This document shows, piece by piece, positions 1 to 7,322 of a stretch of 7,322 bases of DNA (its first letter is position 1; every line of letters begins with the position of its first letter). Location of the stretch: positions 1 to 7,322 of the forward strand of contig JALXDB010000136.1 of assembly GCA_026990615.1 (NCBI GenBank), written 5' to 3'. The translations under genes were made by a program, and so were the position numbers. The notes beneath the pieces were generated by a model. It saw only the letters and a list, made by a program, of their open reading frames with translations. It searched no databases and was not told where the DNA came from. The stretch comes from Spirochaetota bacterium (GTDB lineage Bacteria; Spirochaetota; B62-G9).

Positions 1-3000
1 CCTCTAATGCATTCATTATATCCTCTAAATCATAAAATTCTTGGTTATATTTAATACTAAATATCATCATATTATCCAATTCTGTATCATCATATTTTTC
101 TTCACTCTCATATTTCCCACTATCTTGATCCCAGTATTTTATTATTTTACTTTTCTGATCGAAAGACTTGAATATTATTGTATGCCCTAAAAATTCTCCC
201 TCTTTAACCTCTATCGGCTCATTATTTACAATATCTTGATATTTAATAGCATTCCACACAACCATTGGTGTTCCTCTCGCAAGCCTGCTAAAAGCTTCAG
301 CATCATATCCGTTTATTGCAATTGCTTCACCCAATCCAAGTATTTCTACTACCCCAGATAAGCCTTTCCCTACCATATTCCTAGAAAGTCTTCCAAGGTT
401 ATACGTTTGAAGTTGCCAATTTAATTTTCTAGCATTTCCTACAAAACCAATAAGCCTAAACAATCTTCTAACACCCAATTGTCCCTCCATGGTCTCCTGC
501 ATCTTGTTTGCCAATCCAAGGCCAAATCTCCCTATAGCATTGCATGTGCACAACTTGTTTTTATCCATCCCACCAAGATAAGAAGGAACATATACTTTTG
601 AAGGGTCACCAATAGCCTCAGCTGTATATTCGGGTATAGGCTTTAATAAAGCCTCCATCTTTCTATCCAGTATGTTTAAATTCCCTTTATAGATATTATA
701 CTTCTTTGTTATTTCACTTTTAGTATAATAAATTAATTTGTAATTATCCGTAACATCCTTGTAATGTAATATTACAGTTCCTTCATATGGCCTTTTATTC
801 TCAGTTTTATAACTCAATCCGGAATACCTGCTCATTATCAATCCGTTGCTGACCTGCCCTTTCCTATCAGGATCCATAACATTTGTGATTAAATAGTATT
901 TATCGTTGCTTATTCTTACGTAACTCTCCGTAACTTCGTTGCCAACACCTGACCTTGCCACCTCATAGCCATATTTCCTGTCGATTAGCTCTTTTGTTGC
1001 ATAGTAGCTTCTCTCCAATACGGTTTGATTGTATAACTCTCTTAAAACCGATACATCCCCCATATCCTCATCGATACTTCCCCTATATACACTTGAAATA
1101 ATTCCCGCATATTTATCCAGGGAGTTTTCAAGAATCCTATACATATTACCAAATGTTTCTCTATTCATGTAAACTTCCTGATCCCCTAATAAAGACCCGT
1201 TCTTGAAGCTAATTAGATTTTTTGCCATACTAATATCTCTTATTCCAAATCTCTCTGCTATCCCCATCCATACATTAAAACCAACATTTAAACTTTTTGC
1301 TCTATTGCTAAATAGGTGAAAAGCTGTAGCATGAGTTATTTCTGCACCATTAAGCGTCTTTACAAAGTTTTTTTCAACTAGTTCATTATCAATGTCCTTT
1401 CCATTATATATAAAACCCTTCATCACTGAAGTGTGCTTTGAATAAATATCGGTAAACTTATTCTCCATGGAATAGCCCATATAGCTTGCATATCTTCCGG
1501 CAGAAGATAAGTCCCAATTTAAATACCTGCCACTGTAAACCGCTGTTCCAAATCCACCTTTATAAACATCCAGGCCATTAAGGCTATAGTCAAATCCTCC
1601 GGTTTTCCCATTTTCAAGAGCTGATATAAGGTTATCAATCTTTTTCTTTGAAGAACCTTCGTATATACCTAAATCTGAAGCATACCTCAACATATTTCCG
1701 GATAGATAGTTCATTCTATCGGATATATAGCCATCTCTGAATGCTGTATTGTACTGCTCGACTCTTTCAGAACCTCTAATCATGCCTTTTATCCCATGTA
1801 CCGAAAAATCCATACCGCCGGATGATAAATCCGCTTTTATACCGGAGTTGGAAAAGTTCAGCTCCAGAAGGCCAATTTCATTCTTAAAACCAAAGTCCCC
1901 GCTGTTAACAAGATTAATAGAAAATCCATGCTTGATTCCAGTCGCATTATCTATCATCTGCTGGGTAAAGTTGCCTGCAAGCCTGCTCTGCCTCTTCATA
2001 TCACTGTTGAAATAATCACTAATAAAGTTTCCGTTTTCATCTTTCATCAGAGCGTAGTTGAAATCATCTCCATCCCAGCTTGCTCCATTTGATATATCTA
2101 TGCTGTCAGACATAAAGCTCCCGCCGAACCTTCCCACAGAGGACACCAGCCCCGTTCCAATGCCTGTTCCAAAATTGGTGTAATTAAACGATAGTCTACC
2201 TCTGTTTATCTCAAAAGAGTTTATTGCTGATACAGCCATCTGGTCTACAGCATACTTCCCAGCGGTGACTGCCGAATGCAGAACCGCACCACCAGCATCG
2301 GCCCCAAATCCTCCCATGCTGCTTATAGCGTGATTGTAAAAACTTCCACCAATCCCCTGGGTAATCCCAGTACTACCATTAAGATTGTACTTCAATCCAC
2401 CGAGAGCAAGGGTTGTCCCGATCTCTTTAACCATGGAAAGGGCTGCATTCTCATCATCAAGTTTTCCCTCGGCATGGGTCACAGCAACCGAGGCCAACCC
2501 CCACAGCATCTGTCCGAATGCTCCGACACCGGCAAGTGAAAGAGCAATACTTCCTATCGATTTGAGGCTTGGGCCTCCTGGAAATAATGGAGCATTAAGG
2601 AATCCTGAATTGGCCTTTTCTTTTGCCTTTTCCTGAACAACCGTATAATACTGATAATCAAGCATAATTTTACCTGTTTCGAGGTTGGCATTTTCACTGC
2701 CCTTGATTTGAGCAATTAATAATTGCTGGAATTCATCAATATCTGAATTATTATCCTTAGATTTGTCCTTGACAAAAATCGAGGCAATTCCCTTCATCAC
2801 TTCTCCAATCGACTTTTGGACTTTTCCTATAATCTTTCCAATGACACCCTTTTTATCTTCTTCTTTACTGCTAACATACCCCTGAATTTCATTTCCCTGC
2901 GGGAATCTTCCAATATGTCTTTTGTATATCTCCCCGACCGATTTTTTAGCCCCCTCTCTTGATCCGAGTATTTTATCTCGAGCATCCTTAATCTTCTTTG

Positions 3001-6000
3001 TTTCTTTTAATATAAATATCTCCCTATCTGTACTATCAGACAGGGCCCTCAAACTTTGTATGTCCTGTATTGCAAAAATCCTCATATCAACATGAAAATC
3101 CGAGTACAGGCCAATTGATTTTTCTTTATACTTCTTTCCTGTAAGAAGTGAATAATCAACAAGTATTTTCTTTTTATATCCTTCGCCACTTTTTGAATAT
3201 CCATTTTCTTTAAGATAACTTTCGAGCATTTTTTTATTTGAAATATCCGTACTTCTCACCTCTTCTAAAATGCCTTCCCTTGTTTTCATGAGCCTAAAGT
3301 AAAGTCTCTCAGTTTCGATTTTGCTCTTCATTCCTTCAAAAAGAGATATTTTTTCTTCGATAAGGTTAGATGAAGCTGCGACATCATCCCCCATAAGAAT
3401 CTCTTTCTTTAGAGGCTCAAAGGTTTTATTTGCAACTATCTCATAGTTTTTCATCCAGGATGGGATTTTTACTTCGTTTATATACCTGCTCATTATCAAA
3501 TTACTATCCAGCCCGTTGACCTTTAAATCGGGACTCTTACCCTCAAGTTTTGCTATTTCATCTTTAGCCTCATTAATTGTTGCTGAACCTGAAATCTTCA
3601 AATTATCTATCCATTCATCTCTTGATCTTACATAATCAACCTCTTTTTGATGCCATTCTTTTTTGCCTTCTTCAAGCATGTCCCTCATTGATGATAGCCA
3701 TTTTCTTGCCTCTCCTCTCAACCTCGCATACTGGCTATTCCATTCTACAAGCCCCATATCTCTACCCAGAATAATCTTATCTTCAAACCTGTTTTTTTCT
3801 AAACCGAGGGCCGCTATTTGAAATCCATACCGGTACTCTTTAAGCTCCTTTTTATCCCTTTCAATAAAGGTTCGAGATTTTTTAATAGCCGAAACAAAAT
3901 CATAGTATGAAGTGGTACCGGTTATACTGTTAAAGTATCCCAGAGGCTTTACCGCATTGTATATACTGTAGTTTAACGAAAGCTCTTCTTTCATTACTCC
4001 GGCTTTCGAAAAATCAAACCGATTGAGAATCACTCCCTCTCTTCTAATTTCATTGGGATCAACAATATCTTCCTGCGAAAAACCATACTTCTCCGCAATT
4101 TCAGTAACGGCATCATTATTTGGGCTGCCTTCACCGTCTCCTGTAAGCCATCTGTATAGAAGAATTAATTCTTTATATCTTTTGGAATCTTTTACCAGAA
4201 GAAGCGCTTTATACAGCTTTTTATCAATACTTCCTTTAGATTTGGCTAAATCCTCCCAATTTTTACCATACCTTCCCTTTAACAACTCAAACTCATTTTT
4301 TTGATCCGACTTGAAATCAGAAATTAAAAACTCTATCTGCCGGTATGTTACTTCAAGCGCCTTTTGATACCTTTGTAGCTCTCCTTTGTAATTTCCGTAT
4401 CTATCGATGTTCTTTTTAAATCTGTTAAACCTATCAGCATAATGCTCTGAAATACCTTTAACTCTGCTAACTCTCCGGCTGCCTAAATTGCTCAGCCATT
4501 TCTGAAACTCACTTTCCATTGCAGCAACGGCGCCTTCTTTCACCATGTTGTTGGTGAATATACTGTCACCCTCATTTTTTAAATAATCCTGAATAAAATT
4601 GATGTAATAGGCCGGATTGAGCCCTCCTCCATTTCTGTTAACCACCTCGTTCAGTGCTTCGTTCAATACTGCTCTCTCGTAACTCCCATTATTAAAACTG
4701 ATAGAACCATAGCGACTGTCAATTCTATCAATCTTAATTTTTTGAGCTTTTAGGTTTCCAAGCTCAGCCTTTAATCTATCAGTTTCTGTTTGTGAAATAT
4801 TTTCCTCTATAAGCCTCTGTTCTATTGACTCTATCTTTTCTTCTACCATCCTTTTTTTGTTCATAAAGTTGTAGGAAAAAATCTTAAAAAGCAGCAAAGC
4901 CCTGGTTGCATTTACAAACTCCTCATCCTTTTGCTTCAATTCTGCTGCTTGATTCTCAAGCCAATCGTCTGTGAGATTAAAATCAATGCTATTATCGGAG
5001 AGTTTTATCTCCTCAAGCAGTTTGAAGATAGCGGAAGAGCTTCCAAACTTTGCTTCATAATCCATCAACTCGTTTTTATACATGTTCTGGGCATCTAAAT
5101 CCGAACCTCCGGTTAAGTATATATTATTTGCATAGAAGTACTTTTCTTTTGCTAAAAGAAGCTGATTATAGGCTTCATCAACAATCTTTTTTTGAGCATT
5201 AATCGAAGAAATTAAATCGTTATAATTGGAATTAAGAGTCTGCAGGTTTAATTCATACCCATTAATACTGTTTTTTAGAGAATTAACCTTTGATTTAACA
5301 TTTCCCACATCCCTCTGGGTGCTTCTAATTAATCTGGCACCACGGTTACTCTTATCTAAAATCTCTCTGGAATACGAAAGAGAGTTTAATAAATCCGAAC
5401 CTGTAAAATTATAGTCCATTATCATCTCGGATTTTAAATTTCCGCCCAACAGATCGCAGGAATAGGAGTATATAAGGCTTGAACTATTATCTATACTATC
5501 CTTAACCGAAAGAGGGTTATTTTCTTCAATATCCATCATGTCAAAACTATCAGAAGAAAACGGATCGAGGTTTACAGTCTCCGGTTCACCTTCATCGTTT
5601 TTCCTATAGTAAATAAAACTGTCTTTTAGCTTATGCTGGAGGTCTTTTTGATTCAATTCATTTACAGCTTTTAAAGAGTATAGAGACTGGATAAGGTAGT
5701 TCTGGGATTCAACATACCTGTTGAAGGCAGAATCACCACTAACATAAAGTTGACTTACAGGGTAGCTGTTTTTATGGTCATCTTCAGGTTTAACTTTGCC
5801 ATAGCCTTCCAAATATACCTTCGATTTAATATTTTTATACAGAGTGTTACCAACAACTATAATGCTTTCTCTGGTAGTATTTAACTCGGGGTCATCTGAG
5901 GGATTATCGTTGAAAACTACACGGGCATTGTACAGGCCTTTTCGGTAATCATTTTTATAGTCTGCGTGTAGAGCCTCTTCGATTCCATCCCTCAAGCCTA

Positions 6001-7322
6001 TTCTACCAATAAGCTCAAAAGAGCCGGCTACTGCTCTTAAGCTACTACTGATTTTATCAATCGATTCTTTTACCGGAGATATCAGCAGATAATCATCAAA
6101 GTAATTATTGATATCAAATGAATTACTGCCAATAACGGGATTTTGCTCGCCAGTATCTTCGCCAAGGCCCGAGGTTAAACCATCTTTTAAAGACCCGCCC
6201 GGTTTATCAAAATTATTATTTAGTAACCAGTTTACAAACTCTACATTAATATCTTTGAGCCCGAAATTCCCATCTGCCAGAATGTAGTCTTTACTATCAA
6301 TACCGGTAATATACAGCTTGCTCGTATGCTCAAGTACGCCTTTAAGGATATATAAGTGTTTTACGTAATCCACAAAGTCATCTTCAACACTGTTATTCGA
6401 CAGGCCGGAAAAATATTCATCAATACTTTTGGTATACTGCTCAAGGCTGATATAGATTGTTTTGTCTGCTAGAGCTTTTTCAAATAGATAGTTTAGCCCT
6501 GCAATTACACCGCCATAATCTGAAGCTGCATCCGAAAAGTTTACTTCTGAATCTCCTCCAGAGGACCTATCAACACTATTCCATAAACTGCCTTCATCAA
6601 ACCTTATTCTATTTTTAACTTCACCAATAGCTTCATTTGTCATTTTAGCCGTCAGAGGATTTTCCATATCTTCAAGTTTATCGGGCAGCTCTTTTTCAAT
6701 AAAGCTGTATATCTCCTTAAAATCAGAACCGGTGCTGAATTTGCTTTTGATATATTTATACAACAGGGAGGAATAAATCGATTTCCCCTTATCCGGATTC
6801 TCCATGTAAATATCATTTATGTAGGCACTGTTAATAATATCTTTGAGCAAATCAAAAGATGGGATACGCTCAAACCTTGAAACAAGCTGTGAATACTTAT
6901 ACTGCTTTTCAAGATTTTTCTTATCAAATAAAGGCTCATTAAAAACATCTGCTTCCAAAATCTCACCGAATCCATCACTTTTTAAAAGGTAATCAGCAGC
7001 CCCTGAATAATCGTATTCTCCCCTATTGCCGTAGAACGACAGATTCCCCACAAGCTCTTTTATATCTTCTTCTAACCTTTTTCTCTCGCTGCTGGATAAT
7101 AAAAATAGCCCTTTATTGAGGCTATTTTCTAACACTTCATCCATGTATAATCCAGCTTCAATAAGATTTTTCTTTAAAGTTCTCACCTCATCCTCACCGT
7201 ATCCCAACTCGGATGCTCTTTTTAATAAGTCATCAAAAAAATCCGCTATTCCATTTTTAATAATCTCATTGAAATCTTCTGTCCTGTTTTTTATGCTGCT
7301 CGGATTTTCCTCATAAATAACT
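1..7322 (-). CDS. Giant multidomain protein, internal fragment open at both ends; possible TIGR04388-like or polymorphic-toxin-like surface/secreted protein
   Basis: A single minus-strand frame (plus triplets starting at 2 mod 3, from 7319-7321 down to 2-4) is free of TTA, CTA and TCA triplets for about 2,440 codons. I translated it completely and it reads as normal protein, beginning VIYEENPSSIKNRTEDFNEI and ending EFYDLEDIMNALE. Neither start nor stop is in the window, so no ribosome binding site can be judged. Order of regions: acidic helical N-part, beta-rich island, several coiled-coil-like stretches, cationic amphipathic segment, Gly/Ala hydrophobic segment, beta-repeat region, and a possible papain-like C-terminal domain. 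Only three cysteines occur, which fits an exported protein. I see no ATPase P-loop, HExxH zinc site or DNA-binding motif. The architecture resembles the giant spirochete proteins called TIGR04388 and polymorphic toxins; this rests on layout and remembered sequence style, not a search. Function is unknown. Confidence applies to the coding call; the family suggestion is nearer 0.35. Confidence 0.96.
2..550 (-). other. Possible papain-fold (peptidase C39-like) C-terminal domain (residues about 2258-2440)
   Basis: The segment begins with LCTCNAIGRFGLGLANKM (C2258, C2260), then a helical part, then RLARGTPMVVWNA, and after a gap GHTIIFKSFD (H2380), 18-20 residues before YWDQDSGK (D2398 and D2400). 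This order and spacing, a Cys at a helix start, a 'G-[TP]-P-hydrophobic-V' strand, a 'GH-hydrophobic' strand and a 'D-x-D/G' strand, matches the C-H-D layout of C39-type and other papain-like peptidases, as I know the fold. Two of the protein's three cysteines fall in this motif. A peptidase, deamidase or inactive version are all possible. The gene continues past the left edge, so the domain end is not seen. Confidence 0.42.
824..841. repeat. 18-bp in-frame direct repeat, copy 1 (encodes LIMSRY)
   Basis: The 18 bases ATACCTGCTCATTATCAA are identical to 3482-3499 and lie in the same codon phase, so both encode LIMSRY on the minus strand. In this copy the protein context is QVSNGLIMSRYSGLSYK, following a strand-rich stretch (KYYLITNVMDPDRKG). 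Confidence 0.7.
1470..2221 (-). other. Gly/Asn/Ser-rich beta-repeat region (residues about 1701-1950)
   Basis: Short alternating hydrophobic/polar strands are separated by Gly, Asn and Ser turns: GRLSFNYTNFGTGIG, FSINLVNSGDFGF, IGLLELNFSNSGIKADLSSG and MDFSVHGIKG. A pattern GGxxYxLNG followed by six residues and then G[I/F]G appears at residues 1641 (just upstream, GGLKYNLNG) and 1908 (GGFDYSLNG). This suggests degenerate beta-hairpin repeats, as in elongated surface proteins. Stretches such as DRMNYLSGNMLRYASDLG interrupt the strands and look helical. No named repeat family is recognised. Confidence 0.45.
2222..2560 (-). other. Hydrophobic Gly/Ala-rich segment (residues about 1588-1700)
   Basis: It opens with the most hydrophobic stretch of the window (SIGSIALSLAGVGAFGQMLW followed by GLASVAVTHAEG, residues 1588-1619), then continues Gly/Ala/Ser-rich through GGFGADAGGAVLHSAVTAGK. 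The opening could be a membrane-inserting hairpin or a packed helical linker. Gly/Ala hydrophobic segments of this kind commonly separate the repetitive stalk from the C-terminal part in polymorphic toxins and related giant exported proteins. GC content here is about 51% (185 of 360 bases in 2221-2580), the highest I counted, largely because of Gly and Ala codons. Confidence 0.5.
2762..2854 (-). other. Cationic amphipathic segment (residues about 1490-1520)
   Basis: The run KKGVIGKIIGKVQKSIGEVM continuing to KGIASIFVKDK places I, V, F and M on one face and lysines on the other, with glycines at regular intervals. It is framed by charged linkers (SSKEEDKK before, KDKSKDNNSDIDE after). It resembles membrane-active amphipathic helices and lies about 70 residues ahead of the hydrophobic Gly/Ala segment. 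Membrane interaction is an inference from composition only. Confidence 0.4.
3482..3499. repeat. 18-bp in-frame direct repeat, copy 2 (encodes LIMSRY)
   Basis: Identical to 824-841 and in the same codon phase. The protein context is VNGLDSNLIMSRYINEVKIP, just after the tryptophan-periodic helix. Flanking residues differ apart from nearby N, S and G, so either a short motif is conserved or the match is accidental. Confidence 0.7.
3540..3742 (-). other. Tryptophan-periodic helical segment (residues about 1194-1261)
   Basis: Tryptophans fall at residues 1194, 1208, 1223 and 1237, that is at spacings of 14, 15 and 14, in a charged helical context (VEWNSQYARL, RKWLSSMRDM, KEWHQKEVDY, DEWIDNLK). 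Two heptads equal 14 residues, so all four would lie on one face of a helix or coiled coil. The protein has only about 18 tryptophans overall, so four in 44 residues is a real enrichment. Similar W-containing helical stretches are what I recall from TIGR04388-type spirochete proteins; that link is from memory. Confidence 0.6.
4262..4456 (-). other. Coiled-coil-like segment 3, basic and aromatic (residues about 956-1020)
   Basis: Helical sequence rich in K, R, Y and F, including YADRFNRFKKNIDRYGNYKG and ELQRYQKALEVTYRQIEFLI, with hydrophobic positions every three to four residues. It follows the conserved-looking stretch NGGGLNPAYYINFIQDYL near residues 898-915, which starts with a glycine break and so probably marks a subdomain boundary. 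Probably part of the same elongated stalk. Confidence 0.45.
4720..4965 (-). other. Coiled-coil-like segment 2 (residues about 786-867)
   Basis: Highly charged helical sequence with leucine and isoleucine repeats: WLENQAAELKQKDEEFV, then MVEEKIESIEQRLIEE and TETDRLKAELGNLKAQKIK. A hydrophobic stretch with aromatics (RALLLFKIFSYNF) sits in the middle. It is too short and too interrupted by charge to be a confident membrane helix and more likely packs against the rest of the bundle. Confidence 0.55.
5102..5400 (-). other. Coiled-coil-like segment 1 (residues about 641-740)
   Basis: A long uninterrupted run without proline has Leu, Ile and Val at roughly heptad spacing, for example VGNVKSKVNSLKNSINGYEL followed by LQTLNSNYNDLISSINAQKK and IVDEAYNQLLLAKEKYF. 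It is rich in N, S, K and Q on the polar face. It begins shortly after C622, the only cysteine outside the C-terminal domain. The likely role is a structural rod or oligomerisation element. A coiled-coil predictor would settle its extent. Confidence 0.55.
5702..5941 (-). other. Predicted beta-rich island with a D/N-rich loop (residues 461-540)
   Basis: Alternating hydrophobic and polar residues replace the helical pattern here: YNARVVF, ESIIVVG, KVYLEGYG and QLYVSG look like short beta strands. A D/N/P-rich loop (FNDNPSDDPELN) follows the first strand. The island sits between helical regions, so it may be a small beta domain inserted in the stalk. Secondary structure was judged by eye and no family is assigned. 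Confidence 0.35.
5942..7321 (-). other. N-proximal acidic, mostly helical region of the giant protein (residues 1-460)
   Basis: This part is dense in Asp, Glu, Lys, Tyr, Phe and Leu with few prolines, and reads as successive amphipathic helices such as IADFFDDLLKRASELG and FKEIYSFIEKELPDKLEDME. A short Gly/Ser/Asp-rich break occurs near residues 241-260 (SSGGDSEVNFSDAASDYGG) and another near 381-400 (GLTSGLGEDTGEQNPVIGSN). These probably separate helical subdomains. I recognise no family motif. It is not the true N-terminus: no signal peptide is visible because the gene continues past the right edge. Confidence 0.5.

Noticed and set aside
1316..1342. Histidine motif EITHATAFH (residues 1994-2002) as a zinc metalloprotease site
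   Set aside because: The spacing is H-x4-H without the HExxH glutamate, and no third ligand is evident.
1749..2636. Short plus-strand reading frames at 1749-2015, 2276-2539 and 2385-2636
   Set aside because: They lie antisense to the continuous minus-strand frame, two overlap each other, and their products are low-complexity P/S/L-rich shadows with no domain.
3187..5197. Several 7-base T runs (A runs in the coding strand), for example near 3229, 4852 and 5187, as phase-variation or frameshift sites
   Set aside because: Short A runs are expected in an AT-rich Lys-rich gene, and the reading frame is intact across all of them.
3577..7316. Plus-strand reading frames at 3577-3774, 4023-4304, 5226-5414 and 7116-7316
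   Set aside because: All are antisense to well-formed minus-strand coding sequence and none has a recognisable product.
2700..7321. Phage tail tape-measure protein or SMC-like ATPase, suggested by the long helical region
   Set aside because: No Walker A or ABC signature is present, and the Gly/Asn beta-repeat region and cysteine-peptidase-like end do not fit an SMC protein. No phage structural gene is visible to support a tape measure, although that cannot be fully excluded.
1..7322. Promoters, terminators, RNA genes, CRISPR arrays or insertion sequences
   Set aside because: There is no non-coding space in the window. Apart from the 18-bp pair I saw no long direct or inverted repeats, and apparent promoter-like AT-rich words fall within coding sequence.

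Overview
The whole window lies inside one very long protein-coding gene on the minus strand. Reading the complement in the frame whose plus-strand triplets begin at positions 2, 5, 8 and so on up to 7319 gives about 2,440 consecutive sense codons. There is no stop, no frameshift and no intergenic gap. I translated this frame by hand from 7321 down to 2. The start codon lies beyond 7322 and the stop codon lies before position 1, so the real protein is longer than 2,440 residues (over 270 kDa). The short plus-strand reading frames are antisense shadows. I see no RNA gene, promoter, terminator, insertion sequence or CRISPR array.

Layout from the N-terminal side (high coordinates) to the C-terminal side (low coordinates): residues 1-460 are an acidic, aromatic-rich and mostly helical region. 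Residues 461-540 look like a beta-rich island with a D/N-rich loop. Residues about 622-1330 hold several coiled-coil-like helical stretches, including one with tryptophans spaced 14, 15 and 14 residues apart. Residues about 1490-1520 are a cationic amphipathic stretch. Residues about 1588-1700 are a hydrophobic Gly/Ala-rich segment. Residues about 1701-1950 are a Gly/Asn/Ser-rich region of short predicted beta strands with degenerate repeats. Residues about 1950-2230 are mixed and unassigned. From about residue 2250 to the window edge is a possible papain-fold cysteine peptidase-like domain (C2258/C2260, H2380, D2398 or D2400).

The gene is AT-rich (mid-to-high thirties percent GC in lines I counted) and uses many K, E, D, S, Y and N codons. 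The build recalls the giant surface or secreted proteins of spirochetes annotated as TIGR04388 ('Lepto_longest'): long helical regions with spaced W residues, then a Gly/Ala hydrophobic linker, a beta-repeat region and a C-terminal enzymatic-looking domain. It also recalls polymorphic toxins in general. I cannot run a profile search, so the family and the organism (a bacterium, perhaps a spirochete) are suggestions only. If correct, the long N-terminal part would be a stalk or delivery scaffold and the C-terminal part the effector. No neighbouring gene is visible to confirm a secretion system or immunity partner.
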